DNA from: Eubacteriales bacterium
GTDB lineage: Bacteria; Bacillota; Clostridia; Oscillospirales; CAG-272
Reading direction: 5' to 3'
Assembly (NCBI GenBank): GCA_028709565.1
Contig: JAQVWU010000021.1
Coordinates: forward strand, 1 to 16,676
DNA length: 16,676 nucleotides
Below the pieces are notes generated by a model that was given only the letters and a program-made list of their open reading frames with translations, did no database searches and was not told the origin of the DNA. Made by a program: the position numbers and the translations under genes. Below are positions 7,777 through 16,176 of the stretch, piece after piece. Numbering within the stretch: position 1 is the first letter of the stretch; each line of letters starts with the position of its first letter.

Positions 7777-8988
7777 ATGAAAATCGTTCAGATTAATATA
7801 ACAAGCGGCATAGGTAGTACCGGTAAAATATGTGATGGAATTAGCAACATTATGAATATTAAAAACATTAACAATATTATAATGTATAGTTGTTATGATT
7901 CAAAACATCAAAACAGTCGTAGATATTCATCAGTATTATCTATAAAAATCAATGCATTAAAATCTAAGATATTCGGTAATTATGGTTTTAATTCTACAAC
8001 TCTTACAACAAAACTTCTACGAGAAATTGATGTATTCAATCCCGATATTATTCATCTACATAATATTCATAGTCATAATATAGATTTGAAGCTTTTCTTT
8101 CTAACAGCCAAAAAGAAAAGCTATAAACTAATATGGACATTTCATGACTGCTGGGCCTTTACCGGTTATTGTGTTTATTTCACACTTATCGATTGTATAA
8201 AATGGAAGAACGAGTGCAATAACTGTCCGCAAAGAAAAGATTATAGCTGGTTTCTTGATCGAAGCAAATATCTATATAATGAAAAGAATAAGTTGCTTAA
8301 GGGTTTAGATTTACATATAGTCACCCCCTCGCAATGGCTTGCGACCTTAGTAAAACAATCATTTTTGAAGGAATATCCTGTAGTTGTCATAAACAATGGT
8401 ATAAACCTGAATGTTTTCAAACCTACAGCTAGCGAATTTCGTGATAAATATAACCTTACCGAGAAATACATCGTCCTCGGTGTAGCCTTCGGTTGGGGAA
8501 AGCGTAAAGGACTTGACATCTTTATTGAACTTTCAAAGCGTCTTGACAGTGATAAATTTAAAATTGTACTTGTTGGGACAGATGAAAAAACAGACAAGCT
8601 GTTGCCGGATAATATTTTGTCAATACATCGTACGCATAATCAAACGGAACTTGCACAAGTATATACCGCTGCAGATGTATTTGCAAATCCTACTCGAGAG
8701 GAGAATTATCCTACAGTTAACATGGAATCAATCGCATGTGGAACACCGGTAATAACTTTTCGAACAGGTGGAAGCCCGGAAATAATAGATAAATATACAG
8801 GTTCTATAATTAACTGTGATGATATTGATGCTATGGAAAAAGAAATAATACGAATTTGTGTTGATAAGCCTTATTCAAAAAAAGAATGTCTTGAAAAAGC
8901 ACAATGTTTTAACATGAATGATAGATTTAAAGAATATATTAATCTTTACAAAAACATATTAATAAATGATACAAATTATGGATACTAA
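7777..8988 (+). CDS. GT4-family glycosyltransferase with cysteine-rich N-terminal domain
   Basis: This is a 403-residue GT-B glycosyltransferase resembling WcaC-like colanic-acid enzymes. The N-terminal domain has M-K-I-V-Q-I-N, then P-D-I-I-H-L-H-N-I-H and a cysteine-rich stretch (H-D-C-W-A-F-T-G-Y-C...D-C-I-K-W...E-C-N-N-C-P-Q). That stretch is conserved in this subgroup as I recall it and may bind a metal or stabilise the fold. The C-terminal domain has G-V-A-F-G-W-G-K-R-K-G-L-D and the EX7E motif at Glu309-Glu317 followed by A-C-G-T-P-V-I. It is a cytoplasmic enzyme adding one sugar of the repeat unit. ATG 7777 has only a weak GGTGAT at 7765-7770. The end overlaps the start of the following membrane-protein gene. 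Confidence 0.88.
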   Translation: MKIVQINITSGIGSTGKICDGISNIMNIKNINNIIMYSCYDSKHQNSRRYSSVLSIKINALKSKIFGNYGFNSTTLTTKLLREIDVFNPDIIHLHNIHSHNIDLKLFFLTAKKKSYKLIWTFHDCWAFTGYCVYFTLIDCIKWKNECNNCPQRKDYSWFLDRSKYLYNEKNKLLKGLDLHIVTPSQWLATLVKQSFLKEYPVVVINNGINLNVFKPTASEFRDKYNLTEKYIVLGVAFGWGKRKGLDIFIELSKRLDSDKFKIVLVGTDEKTDKLLPDNILSIHRTHNQTELAQVYTAADVFANPTREENYPTVNMESIACGTPVITFRTGGSPEIIDKYTGSIINCDDIDAMEKEIIRICVDKPYSKKECLEKAQCFNMNDRFKEYINLYKNILINDTNYGY

Positions 8989-9667
8989 AATTAATAATAA
9001 AAGAATAATAACTAAAACAAATAATAAATTTATATTATTAACTATTATAAGTTCATTTTTGTTTTATTATTATAATATAAAAGAAAATAGCATATTTTTA
9101 TTAACTGGATTATTTTTTTTATTTTTACCTTTGGTAATATATAATAGTGAAGTAAACTTATATATTCTTTTGTTTTGTATTTCGAATGAAAGAATGTTTG
9201 TTGTTTTAGACCAAAATCGAACATTTTTGGCTTTATTTATTATATTATTATCGATTAAAATTACTTTAGAAGAAAAATTTTATTACGAAAAATCATTCAT
9301 AATATTTAGCATATTTATTGTTATTTTAATGTTTATAAAAAATATAATATTTTTAGATGGTTTTATTGATTTCCCGCTTATTAGAATAATTATCAATTCT
9401 TTTATTTTTATATCTTTTGTTGATAAAATTAAAGATAATAAATTAATCATTATTAATATGTTTTTTTGGTATATAATTGGTTGTTTTTTTACAATTTTTT
9501 ATAGCTTAATATACAAACTAAATTTAGGTATTTCATTGAGCGCTATTATGTCAAAACGTTTTGCAGGTGTAAATAATGATTTTAATTATTATGCTGTGGC
9601 TATAGCATTTGCTATTTCTATATTAATTGTTTTTTATTTTATTAGTAATAATAAAAATACAATTATG
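8966..9667 (+). pseudogene. Truncated multi-pass membrane protein, O-antigen polymerase/ligase-like
   Basis: About 234 codons of extremely AT-rich sequence (one 60-base line at 9061 holds only 7 G or C) encode roughly seven or eight hydrophobic helices separated by short basic loops. This is the look of Wzy/WaaL-like O-antigen polymerases and ligases, which are usually 400 or more residues. Near position 9668 composition and protein character change abruptly to IS3 transposase in the same frame, so the C-terminal half is missing. The uninterrupted frame runs to 10279, giving an artificial 437-codon chimera that automated annotation may call a transposase. Possible starts are ATG 8966 and ATG 8978; neither has a clear Shine-Dalgarno site, and both overlap the end of the GT4 gene. 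Family assignment rests on hydrophobicity pattern and context only. Confidence 0.65.
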
Positions 9668-10382
9668 TTGCTCACTACTGAGTTGCATTCCCATCGGATT
9701 AAGCAAGCGCTTGAAAACAATGGATTGCGGGTTGGGCTTCGGCGAATAAAACGTCTGATGCACGAAAATGGTTGGCTTCACGAGACAAAGCGGAATTCCC
9801 ACGGTATCACAAAAGCAGATAATGAAGCTCATAAAGCTGAAAATTTGATTGCCCGCGATTTCAGTGCCGATAAACCGAATGAGAAGCTTCTGACCGATAT
9901 AAGCGAAGTTCAATGCTCAGACGGTAAACTGTACATATCACCAATCATGGATTGCTATAACGGCGAAATCATCGCACTGGGAATGGATGATAATATGAAG
10001 AAGGAACTTGTGGTGTCAACGCTTGAATCGGCGGCAAAGAAATACAACCTGGCCGGCGCAATAATCCACAGTGACAGGGGCCGACAGTATACCAGCGCGG
10101 CATTTAGAAAACGGTTAGGGCAGTTGGAAATCAGGCAGAGTATGAGTGGTACCGGAAGGTGTTATGATAATGCGAGGATGGAAAATGGAAAGCTTTTTTG
10201 CGACCCTAAAAAAGGAGAAGCTATACCGTATACCAACGCATCTAATGAAGATGGAACAAGTAAAGACTATAATTTTTAGATATATCTTCATATATTATAA
10301 CAGGTTGAGGATATATACCCGGAATCCCGGCGGGTTGCCGCCGACAGCTTACCGGGAGCGTTATACTGTCACTGCTGCGTGA
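9668..10382 (+). pseudogene. IS3-family transposase OrfB, 5'-truncated and frameshifted
   Basis: The integrase-core (rve) DDE domain of an IS3 OrfB is recognisable. The HTH-like H-R-I-K-Q-A-L-E-N-N-G-L-R-V...R-L-M-H-E-N-G leads into the first catalytic Asp (codon 9896-9898, L-T-D-I-S). The second is at 10073-10075 (H-S-D-R-G-R-Q-Y-T-S), and the Glu at 10181-10183 (R-M-E). Spacing is D-58-D-35-E, as expected for IS3. Directly after the Glu the frame is lost. The true C-terminus, S-F-F-A-T-L-K-K-E-K-L-Y and onward to P-T-A-Y-R-E, continues in another frame and ends at TGA 10380-10382. About the first quarter of OrfB is missing, so the protein is inactive. It is richer in GC than the genes on either side. 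Confidence 0.88.
10178..10191 (+). repeat. 7-bp tandem duplication causing the transposase frameshift
   Basis: ATGGAAA occurs twice in immediate succession (10178-10184 and 10185-10191). Removing one copy restores a continuous frame through the catalytic Glu into S-F-F-A-T-L-K, the normal IS3 continuation. The duplication therefore accounts fully for the shift. Confidence 0.85.
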
Positions 10383-10391
10383 GCCGCCCGT

Positions 10392-10440
10392 AATTCAGTA
10401 AAACTTTGTTCCGCTACGCTCCACTTCGTTTTACTGAATT
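10392..10440. repeat. 13-bp perfect inverted repeat downstream of the IS3 remnant
   Basis: AATTCAGTAAAAC (10392-10404) pairs exactly with GTTTTACTGAATT (10428-10440) across a 23-base spacer that contains CCGCTACGCTCCAC. No T-run follows directly (the nearest begins about 15 bases later), so it is not a typical intrinsic terminator. It could belong to the IS end or be an independent small palindromic repeat. Confidence 0.7.
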
Positions 10441-10522
10441 GCGTTGAGACTTAAATTTTATTTTTTGTGAGTTTTAGGTATCTACTAATATTAACAAATC
10501 CACAACAATGTTTTACATATAA

Positions 10523-10527
10523 AAGGA
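10523..10527 (+). promoter_or_regulatory. Ribosome binding site fixing the start of the GT-A transferase
   Basis: AAGGA lies eight bases before ATG 10536. The frame extends upstream to a GTG at 10467, but that codon has no Shine-Dalgarno site and lies in the T-rich region just past the IS remnant. Confidence 0.65.
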
Positions 10528-10535
10528 TTCAGAGA

Positions 10536-11528
10536 ATGAGACCATACAAAATTGACATACCGGTACGTGTAAACATATGGATTCGCCCTGATTGTCAAAG
10601 AAAACAATTTGAAGTATTGAAGCAAGCTTGTCCAAGTGTAATATTTTTGCAATCTGATGGTGGCAGAAATGAAAGAGAATGGGAAGCTATAAAACAAAAT
10701 AGAAAGCTATTTGAAGATGAAGTTGACTGGGATTGTGAAATACATAAACTTTACGAGGAACATAACCTTGGACTTTATACGATGGGAAGGAAAGTTTCGT
10801 CCTATATATGGGAGCATGTAGATAGATGCATTTTTTTAGAAGATGATTATGTACCTGCTGTTTCTTTTTTTCGCTTCTGTGCAGAATTACTTGAAAAGTA
10901 TAAAGATGATGAGCGTATCGAGATGATATGCGGAAATAATGTATTTGAAACTTATCTTGATGCTGAACCATATGACTATTTTTTCTCCCAAAATGGATGG
11001 TCTATATGGGGTATTGCAACATGGCGTAACAGGACCAATAACAGGATATTCCCCTTTGATTACGCGAACAATGCGTATATTAAAAGGTGTCTAGAACATA
11101 ACCTTACACCTTTCTGGTATAAGAAAGTTAAAGGATACTGTACTGGCAGATTAGTTGACAACCATGCCCCGGGGGGTGAGTATTTTCATGCTGTTAACAG
11201 TGCTCTGTTTCATCGTCTAAGTATTCTTCCCACTAGGAATATGATTAATAATATTGGCACTATCGGAGAACATGCGGACCATAGGAAAAGGACTTTTTTA
11301 AAAGCACCTTCTGTCTTTAATTTAAAAGTTTTTGAGATTGACTTTCCTATTAAACATCCTAAATATTTTATTAATGATATTTATTTTGGTGAAAGGTATG
11401 AAAGACTTCTTCGTCATGATATAAAGTCAATTAGATATTATATCAGATTAATATTAAAAACATTGGACTTGATTTTACATGGTCAGTTATTTAGTAAAAT
11501 AAAAAAAAGATTTGAAATAGAAAAATAA
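10536..11528 (+). CDS. GT-A fold glycosyltransferase (GT2-like, polysaccharide-locus type)
   Basis: This is a 330-residue protein from ATG 10536. It belongs to a family common in Bacillota polysaccharide loci: V-N-I-W-I-R-P near residues 12-18, S-D-G-G-R-N at 40-45, the metal-binding L-E-D-D-Y at 101-105, then S-F-F-R-F-C-A-E-L-L-E-K-Y-K-D-D-x-R-I, C-G-N-N, and a W-S-I-W-G-I-A-T-W block. The E-D-D triad is in the position of the GT-A DXD motif. It probably adds a sugar of the repeat unit at the cytoplasmic membrane; donor unknown. The C-terminus is basic, which could help membrane contact. The gene follows the IS3 remnant by about 95 bases and precedes a 97-base gap, so its transcription may have been altered by the rearrangement upstream. 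Length and motifs look intact. Confidence 0.82.
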   Translation: MRPYKIDIPVRVNIWIRPDCQRKQFEVLKQACPSVIFLQSDGGRNEREWEAIKQNRKLFEDEVDWDCEIHKLYEEHNLGLYTMGRKVSSYIWEHVDRCIFLEDDYVPAVSFFRFCAELLEKYKDDERIEMICGNNVFETYLDAEPYDYFFSQNGWSIWGIATWRNRTNNRIFPFDYANNAYIKRCLEHNLTPFWYKKVKGYCTGRLVDNHAPGGEYFHAVNSALFHRLSILPTRNMINNIGTIGEHADHRKRTFLKAPSVFNLKVFEIDFPIKHPKYFINDIYFGERYERLLRHDIKSIRYYIRLILKTLDLILHGQLFSKIKKRFEIEK

Positions 11529-11572
11529 ACGTTAATAACTAATGTCTTTGGCGTTGTATTACTTAATGATTA

Positions 11573-11601
11573 TTGACATTAATGATTTATAAGGTTAGAA
11601 A
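11573..11601 (+). promoter_or_regulatory. Possible promoter ahead of the flippase gene
   Basis: TTGACA (11573-11578) is a perfect -35 hexamer. A 17-base spacer leads to TAGAAA (11596-11601), which matches four of six -10 positions. It lies in the 97-base gap before the flippase, the longest gap between intact genes in the cluster. In such AT-rich DNA chance matches are common. Confidence 0.25.
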
Positions 11602-11625
11602 TAAAAATGAAGAGACGAAACAGCA

Positions 11626-13104
11626 TTGAAAAATGATACTTCAATCTACGAAAACAATAATAACTTAACACAGCAAGCATTCAGCGGTATGATCTGGAAG
11701 TTCCTTGAGAAAATAGGGGGACAAGGAATACAATTCATAATTCAAATTGTACTCGCCCGATTACTCCTTGCTGAAGAATATGGTCTTGTAGGACTGTTGA
11801 CTATATTTATAGCCATTTCAGATGTCTTCATTCTGCAAGGACTAACTACCGCGCTGATACAAAAAAAGAATGCTGATGACATTGACTTTTCATCGGTATT
11901 TTTTGCGAACATTGTAATATCGCTTTTATTATATGCAATTTTGTTCCTTATCGCACCACTTATAGCCATCTTCTATAATGAACCACAGTTAGTAAATATT
12001 ATGAGAGTACTTTCGTTGAATGTAATCATAGGCGCGATACCGGCGGTTCATAATGCAATTCTCTCTCGCAATTTAGATTTCAAAAAGAGTTTTTACAGAA
12101 ATATAGCAAACACATTAACTCAAGGTATCGTAGGAATAACACTTGCGTTGCTTGGTTTTGGTGTATGGGCTTTGGTTTATTCGAAAATCGCCGGTACGAT
12201 GATTGGTGCGATTGTTCTGTGGATCACTGTCTGTTGGAAGCCAAGAAAGGTATTCTCTGTTAAGAGAATAAAAAAACTATTTTCTTTTAGTTCCAGGATT
12301 TTGGGTACCAACCTGTTAAACACAATATTCAGTAATATTCATTCATTAATAATAGGGCGATATTACACCGCTTCCGATTTAGGGTATTATCAACGCGGAC
12401 AACAAATCCCTCAAATGGCAATGGGTGCAGTTGACGGCAGCATGACGGCTGTGCTTTACCCGGCATTTTCAAAAATACAAAATGACATGGCACTGCTAAA
12501 TAAAGCGCTTCGCAGGTCAATAAAGACAAGCATGTATGTGGTACTTCCTGTCTTGTTTGGATTTCTTGCGACAGCAAGACCTTTAACATTGATATTACTT
12601 ACCGAGAAGTGGCTTCCCAGTGTCCCATTTATGCAGCTTGCCTGTATTGTGTGTATGTTTTGGCCGCTTTCTCATCGGACACATGCTTTAAACGCTATAG
12701 GTAAAAGTAATGTCACATTTAAACTATCTTTAATCGGTAAAAGCATAACTCTGATTTTAATATTTGCTTGTATACATTTTGGCATATACGCTATAATGTT
12801 AGGTTCAATCGGCGCTTCCTGCGTAACACTATTTATCACTACATATTTTGTAAACAAGCATATTGGTTATTCATTAAAAGAATTGGCGGCTGATGTCATA
12901 CCCTCCCTTCTATTATCTATAACAATGTGCGGTGCGGTATTGTTACTTGGTACGCTTGACATTAATATATATATACTTTTAGGTATGCAAATCCTTCTTG
13001 GTATATTAATATATATAAGTGGTTCTATCCTTTTAAAGTTTGACAGTTATCATTATTTACTGAATTATGTAAAGCGATTATTTAAAAAGATGAAAAAGGG
13101 TTAA
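11626..13104 (+). CDS. Wzx-type polysaccharide flippase (MOP superfamily)
   Basis: This is a 492-residue multi-pass membrane protein of the Polysacc_synt/WzxC-like branch of the MOP exporters. The N-terminus carries the typical A-F-S-G-M-I-W-K-F-L-E-K-I-G-G-Q-G followed by A-R-L-L-L-A-E-E-Y-G-L-V-G-L at about residues 45-58. About a dozen hydrophobic helices follow, with short polar loops such as Y-Y-T-A-S-D-L-G-Y-Y-Q-R-G-Q-Q and Y-P-A-F-S-K-I-Q. It would flip the undecaprenyl-diphosphate-linked repeat unit to the outer leaflet for polymerisation. The start is a TTG at 11626 with only a weak AGAGA upstream. No in-frame ATG occurs before residue 22, which already lies in the conserved region, so TTG is favoured. 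The gene is full length and ends four bases before the aminotransferase start, at the sharp boundary from AT-rich to GC-rich DNA. Confidence 0.9.
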   Translation: MKNDTSIYENNNNLTQQAFSGMIWKFLEKIGGQGIQFIIQIVLARLLLAEEYGLVGLLTIFIAISDVFILQGLTTALIQKKNADDIDFSSVFFANIVISLLLYAILFLIAPLIAIFYNEPQLVNIMRVLSLNVIIGAIPAVHNAILSRNLDFKKSFYRNIANTLTQGIVGITLALLGFGVWALVYSKIAGTMIGAIVLWITVCWKPRKVFSVKRIKKLFSFSSRILGTNLLNTIFSNIHSLIIGRYYTASDLGYYQRGQQIPQMAMGAVDGSMTAVLYPAFSKIQNDMALLNKALRRSIKTSMYVVLPVLFGFLATARPLTLILLTEKWLPSVPFMQLACIVCMFWPLSHRTHALNAIGKSNVTFKLSLIGKSITLILIFACIHFGIYAIMLGSIGASCVTLFITTYFVNKHIGYSLKELAADVIPSLLLSITMCGAVLLLGTLDINIYILLGMQILLGILIYISGSILLKFDSYHYLLNYVKRLFKKMKKG

Positions 13105-13108
13105 CAAA

Positions 13109-14206
13109 ATGATAAACGTAACGCGATCCTCAATGCCGGAGTTTGAGGAATACACAGACGAAATACGCGAACTGTGGGATTCCCGCTGGCTTACCAATAT
13201 GGGGGTCAAGCATAAGCGGCTGCAGGCGGAGCTTGAGGCTTATCTCGGCTGCCCGCATGTGACCCTCTATACAAACGGTCACCTGGCGCTGGAAAACGCG
13301 CTGTCAGCCTTGAATCTGCCCGAGGGAGGCGAGATTATCACAACCCCGTTTACCTTCGCTTCAACGACCCATGCCATCGCGCGGAGCGGGTTTGTTCCGG
13401 TTTTCTGCGATGTGAATCCCGAAGATTATAATATAGACATCACAAAGATACCGGAGCTTGTCACCGATAAAACGGTCGCTATCATGCCCGTTCATGTATA
13501 CGGCAATATGTGTGATGTGGACGGGATACAAGCGACAGCGGACGAGTATGTGCTCAGGGTGATCTATGACGCGGCGCACGCCTTCGGGGTCAGCTGCAGG
13601 GGAAAATCCTCGGCGTGTTTCGGGGATATGTCTATGTTTTCATTTCATGCCACAAAGGTATTCAATACCATCGAGGGAGGCGCGCTGTGCTATGCCGGCG
13701 ATGATTGGGTCCTGCTGCTGGATCAGCTGAAGAACTTCGGCATCGGCGGTCAGGATGACGTTGAATACATCGGCGGCAACGCGAAGATGAACGAATTCCA
13801 GGCGGCGATGGGGATATGCAACCTGAGGCATATTGAGCGGGAGATCGGCAAACGCAAGATTGTATACGAAAGATATATCGAGCGCCTCTCCGGCATTCCC
13901 GGCATTCAACTCAACAAACCTCAGGCTGACGTTACCCCAAATTATGCGTACTTCCCGGTCGTTTTTGACGGTTATAAATACAGCCGCGACGATGTGTTCG
14001 AGCGGTTAAAGGAGAACGGGATATTCGCCCGCAAATACTTCTATCCGCTGCTCAACGCATGTTCCTGTTATAAAGATTTCCCGACAGCAGGAGCGGAGAA
14101 GACGCCGGTGGCCGCGCGTATAGCCGATCGGGTGCTGACACTGCCGTTATACGCCGACCTGGCGTTGGACGATGTTGAGCGTATATGTGAGATAATCAGA
14201 GACTGA
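13109..14206 (+). CDS. DegT/DnrJ/EryC1/StrS-family sugar aminotransferase (VioA-like)
   Basis: This is a 365-residue PLP-dependent aminotransferase (fold type I). W-L-T-N-M-G lies near the N-terminus, then [16 protein letters not shown], the PLP-contacting Y-D-A-A-H-A-F-G-V, and the Schiff-base Lys183 in [22 protein letters not shown] follows. The H-A-T-K-V-F-N-T form resembles, from memory, VioA-type enzymes that aminate dTDP-4-keto-6-deoxyglucose at C4 to give dTDP-4-amino-4,6-dideoxyglucose. This fits its position directly ahead of rmlA and rmlB, which make that substrate; 3-amino or galacto products remain possible. A purine-rich AAAGGG stretch lies about eight bases before the ATG. GC content rises sharply at this gene. 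Confidence 0.88.
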   Translation: MINVTRSSMPEFEEYTDEIRELWDSRWLTNMGVKHKRLQAELEAYLGCPHVTLYTNGHLALENALSALNLPEGGEIITTPFTFASTTHAIARSGFVPVFCDVNPEDYNIDITKIPELVTDKTVAIMPVHVYGNMCDVDGIQATADEYVLRVIYDAAHAFGVSCRGKSSACFGDMSMFSFHATKVFNTIEGGALCYAGDDWVLLLDQLKNFGIGGQDDVEYIGGNAKMNEFQAAMGICNLRHIEREIGKRKIVYERYIERLSGIPGIQLNKPQADVTPNYAYFPVVFDGYKYSRDDVFERLKENGIFARKYFYPLLNACSCYKDFPTAGAEKTPVAARIADRVLTLPLYADLALDDVERICEIIRD

Positions 14207-14222
14207 AAACAGAGGAGGCATC

Positions 14223-15107
14223 ATGAAAGGTATTATTCTAGCCGGCGGCAAAGGGACACGGCTGTATCCGATGACCAAGGCGGTGTCCAAGCAGCTCTTG
14301 CCCATCTACGACAAACCTTTGATTTATTATCCGCTGTCGGTGCTGCTTTTGGCAGGCATTCATGACATACTTATCATCTCCACACCGGAGGATACCCCCG
14401 TTTATGAAAAGCTGCTCGGCAGCGGCGGGACAATCGGTGTTAATCTGAGTTACATAGTACAGCAATACCCGCGCGGTCTGGCGGATGCCTTTATCCTCGG
14501 TGAGCGGCACATCGGCGATGACTCTGTCTGCCTCATCCTCGGGGATAATGTCTTTTACGGTCAGGACCTGACACGCATACTCCGCGCGGCGATAAAGCGT
14601 ATGGATGAGGAGGGCGGGGCAACCATTTTCGGTTATCCGGTAAAGGATGTCCGTTCTTTCGGCGTTGTCGAATTCGATAGAGAGCACAAGGTTGTGTCCA
14701 TCGAAGAAAAACCGACGCATCCAAAATCCAATTACGCCGTGCCCGGTCTGTATTTCTACGACAACAGGGTCATAGAGATCGCCAAAAACGTCAAGCCGTC
14801 AGCCCGCGGAGAGATTGAGATTACCGCCGTCAACAACGCCTATCTGGAACTGGGCCAACTGAATGTTCAGCTCATGGGACGCGGTATGGCGTGGCTGGAT
14901 ACAGGAACCCCCGAAGGGATACTCAAAGCGGCGGAATACGTGGAGGCGGTGCAGAGCAGACAGGGCTTTTATATCTCCTGTATCGAAGAAATCGCATGGA
15001 GACGGGGATTTATTGATACCGAGCAACTGCGTAAAATCGGCCGGGAACTGAAGATGACCGATTACGGGCAGTATCTGATATCGCTGGCGGAGGGAGAACA
15101 ACAATGA
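14223..15107 (+). CDS. rmlA: Glucose-1-phosphate thymidylyltransferase
   Basis: This is a 294-residue protein of standard RmlA length. The nucleotide-binding loop [11 protein letters not shown] covers residues 6-16. [11 protein letters not shown] is at 22-32, S-T-P-E-D-T-P at 53-59, and the metal-binding Asp108 is in [13 protein letters not shown]...[12 protein letters not shown] and W-L-D-T-G-T-P-E complete the family pattern. It makes dTDP-glucose from dTTP and glucose-1-phosphate, the entry step to dTDP-6-deoxysugars, and is normally feedback-controlled by pathway products. AGGAGG at 14213-14218, four bases before ATG, is the strongest Shine-Dalgarno site in the window. The stop overlaps the rmlB start as ATGA (15104-15107), indicating translational coupling. 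Confidence 0.96.
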   Translation: MKGIILAGGKGTRLYPMTKAVSKQLLPIYDKPLIYYPLSVLLLAGIHDILIISTPEDTPVYEKLLGSGGTIGVNLSYIVQQYPRGLADAFILGERHIGDDSVCLILGDNVFYGQDLTRILRAAIKRMDEEGGATIFGYPVKDVRSFGVVEFDREHKVVSIEEKPTHPKSNYAVPGLYFYDNRVIEIAKNVKPSARGEIEITAVNNAYLELGQLNVQLMGRGMAWLDTGTPEGILKAAEYVEAVQSRQGFYISCIEEIAWRRGFIDTEQLRKIGRELKMTDYGQYLISLAEGEQQ

Positions 15108-16123
15108 CCATAATCGTAACCGGAGGCGCCGGATTTATCGGCTCCAACTTCATATTTCATATGCTGGAGAAATACCCCGATTACCGCATTGTCTGCCTGG
15201 ACAAGCTTACATACGCCGGGAATCTTTCCACCCTCGCTTCGGTGATGGACAACCCGCAATTTCGTTTCGTTAAAGGCGACATCTGCGACCGCGAGGCGGT
15301 ATATAACCTGTTTGAGGAAGAAGAACCCGACATCGTTGTAAACTACGCGGCCGAGAGCCATGTGGACCGCAGCATTGAAAACCCCGGCGTGTTCCTTGAA
15401 ACCAATATCATGGGCACGGCGACAATGATGGACGCCTGCCGCAAATACGGTATTGAGCGCTATCATCAGGTATCGACCGACGAGGTATACGGCGACCTGC
15501 CCTTCGACCGCCCCGACCTGCTGTTTGACGAGGAAACCCCCATCCACACCTCCAGTCCCTACAGCTCGTCAAAAGCGTCAGCCGACCTTCTGGTGCTCGC
15601 CTATCACAGAACCTACGGTCTGCCGGTAACGGTCAGCCGCTGCTCCAATAACTACGGCCCCTATCACTTCCCGGAGAAGCTGATCCCACTCATGATTGCA
15701 AACGCTCTCAACGACAAGCCCCTGCCCGTCTACGGCGAGGGTATCAATGTAAGAGACTGGCTGTATGTCGAGGACCACTGCAAAGCCGTCGACCTGGTAA
15801 TCCATCACGGCAGGGTCGGGGAGGTCTACAATATCGGCGGTCACAATGAAATGCGCAACATCGACATCGTAAAGATGATCTGCGACGCGCTGGACAAGCC
15901 GTATTCGCTGATTACATATGTCACCGACCGCAAAGGCCACGACATGCGCTACGCAATCGACCCGTCAAAGATACACACCGAACTAGGCTGGCTGCCCGAA
16001 ACGAAATTCGAGGACGGTATAAAGAAGACAATTAGCTGGTATCTCGACAACCGCGAGTGGTGGGAGACGATAATAAGCGGTGAGTATAGGAATTATTATA
16101 AAGCAATGTATGTTAACCGATAA
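15104..16123 (+). CDS. rmlB: dTDP-glucose 4,6-dehydratase
   Basis: This is a 339-residue extended SDR. The NAD-binding [10 protein letters not shown] covers residues 6-15. The dehydratase signature S-T-D-E-V-Y-G at 124-130 carries the Asp126/Glu127 pair that eliminates water, and Tyr153/Lys157 (Y-S-S-S-K) is the SDR pair. N-N-Y-G-P-Y and [10 protein letters not shown] are also typical. It converts dTDP-glucose to dTDP-4-keto-6-deoxyglucose, the branch point for rhamnose and amino-dideoxysugars. GGAGGGAG (15089-15096) lies inside the end of rmlA. No rmlC or rmlD follows; the next start codon is 53 bases downstream and belongs to an interrupted gene. Together with the aminotransferase this suggests an amino-dideoxyhexose product. 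Confidence 0.96.
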   Translation: MTIIVTGGAGFIGSNFIFHMLEKYPDYRIVCLDKLTYAGNLSTLASVMDNPQFRFVKGDICDREAVYNLFEEEEPDIVVNYAAESHVDRSIENPGVFLETNIMGTATMMDACRKYGIERYHQVSTDEVYGDLPFDRPDLLFDEETPIHTSSPYSSSKASADLLVLAYHRTYGLPVTVSRCSNNYGPYHFPEKLIPLMIANALNDKPLPVYGEGINVRDWLYVEDHCKAVDLVIHHGRVGEVYNIGGHNEMRNIDIVKMICDALDKPYSLITYVTDRKGHDMRYAIDPSKIHTELGWLPETKFEDGIKKTISWYLDNREWWETIISGEYRNYYKAMYVNR

Positions 16124-16176
16124 ACTAAGTCTGTATTAACATAAAGAAAAATCGCATATTAGGAGTAAACTGTAGA

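Larger units (their letters stand above)
9668..10440 (+). mobile_element. IS3-family insertion sequence remnant (3' part only)
   Basis: This stretch encodes only the later part of an IS3-type OrfB. The orfA gene, the start of orfB and the left terminal repeat are absent. The left limit is set by the composition and homology break at about 9665-9670. The right limit is uncertain; I place it at the end of a 13-base inverted repeat at 10440. No copy of the interrupted host gene's 3' half is seen to the right, so this is not a simple insertion. One deletion running from inside the membrane-protein gene to inside the IS would explain it. Confidence 0.75.
5676..13108. other. AT-rich central block of the locus
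   Basis: Hand counts of single 60-base lines show the contrast: 15 G/C in line 6781 and 7 in line 9061, against 37 in line 4501 and 36 in line 15541. The block holds the transferases, polymerases and flippase, while precursor-synthesis genes lie in the flanks. The only richer patch inside it is the IS3 remnant. This is the usual layout of an exchangeable serotype-determining segment, so the block was probably acquired separately. Confidence 0.7.

Noticed and set aside
8966..10279. A functional fusion of a membrane channel or polymerase with a transposase or integrase.
   Set aside because: The transposase part lacks its N-terminus and loses its frame after the catalytic Glu, and the membrane part lacks its C-terminal half. 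A deletion junction explains it better than a designed fusion.
10465..10493. Promoter-like TTGTGA...ATATTA ahead of the GT-A transferase.
   Set aside because: Only partial matches to both hexamers in very AT-rich DNA, so not distinguishable from chance.
10467..10535. GTG start at 10467 for the GT-A transferase.
   Set aside because: No ribosome site precedes it, and family similarity begins after ATG 10536, which has AAGGA in front.
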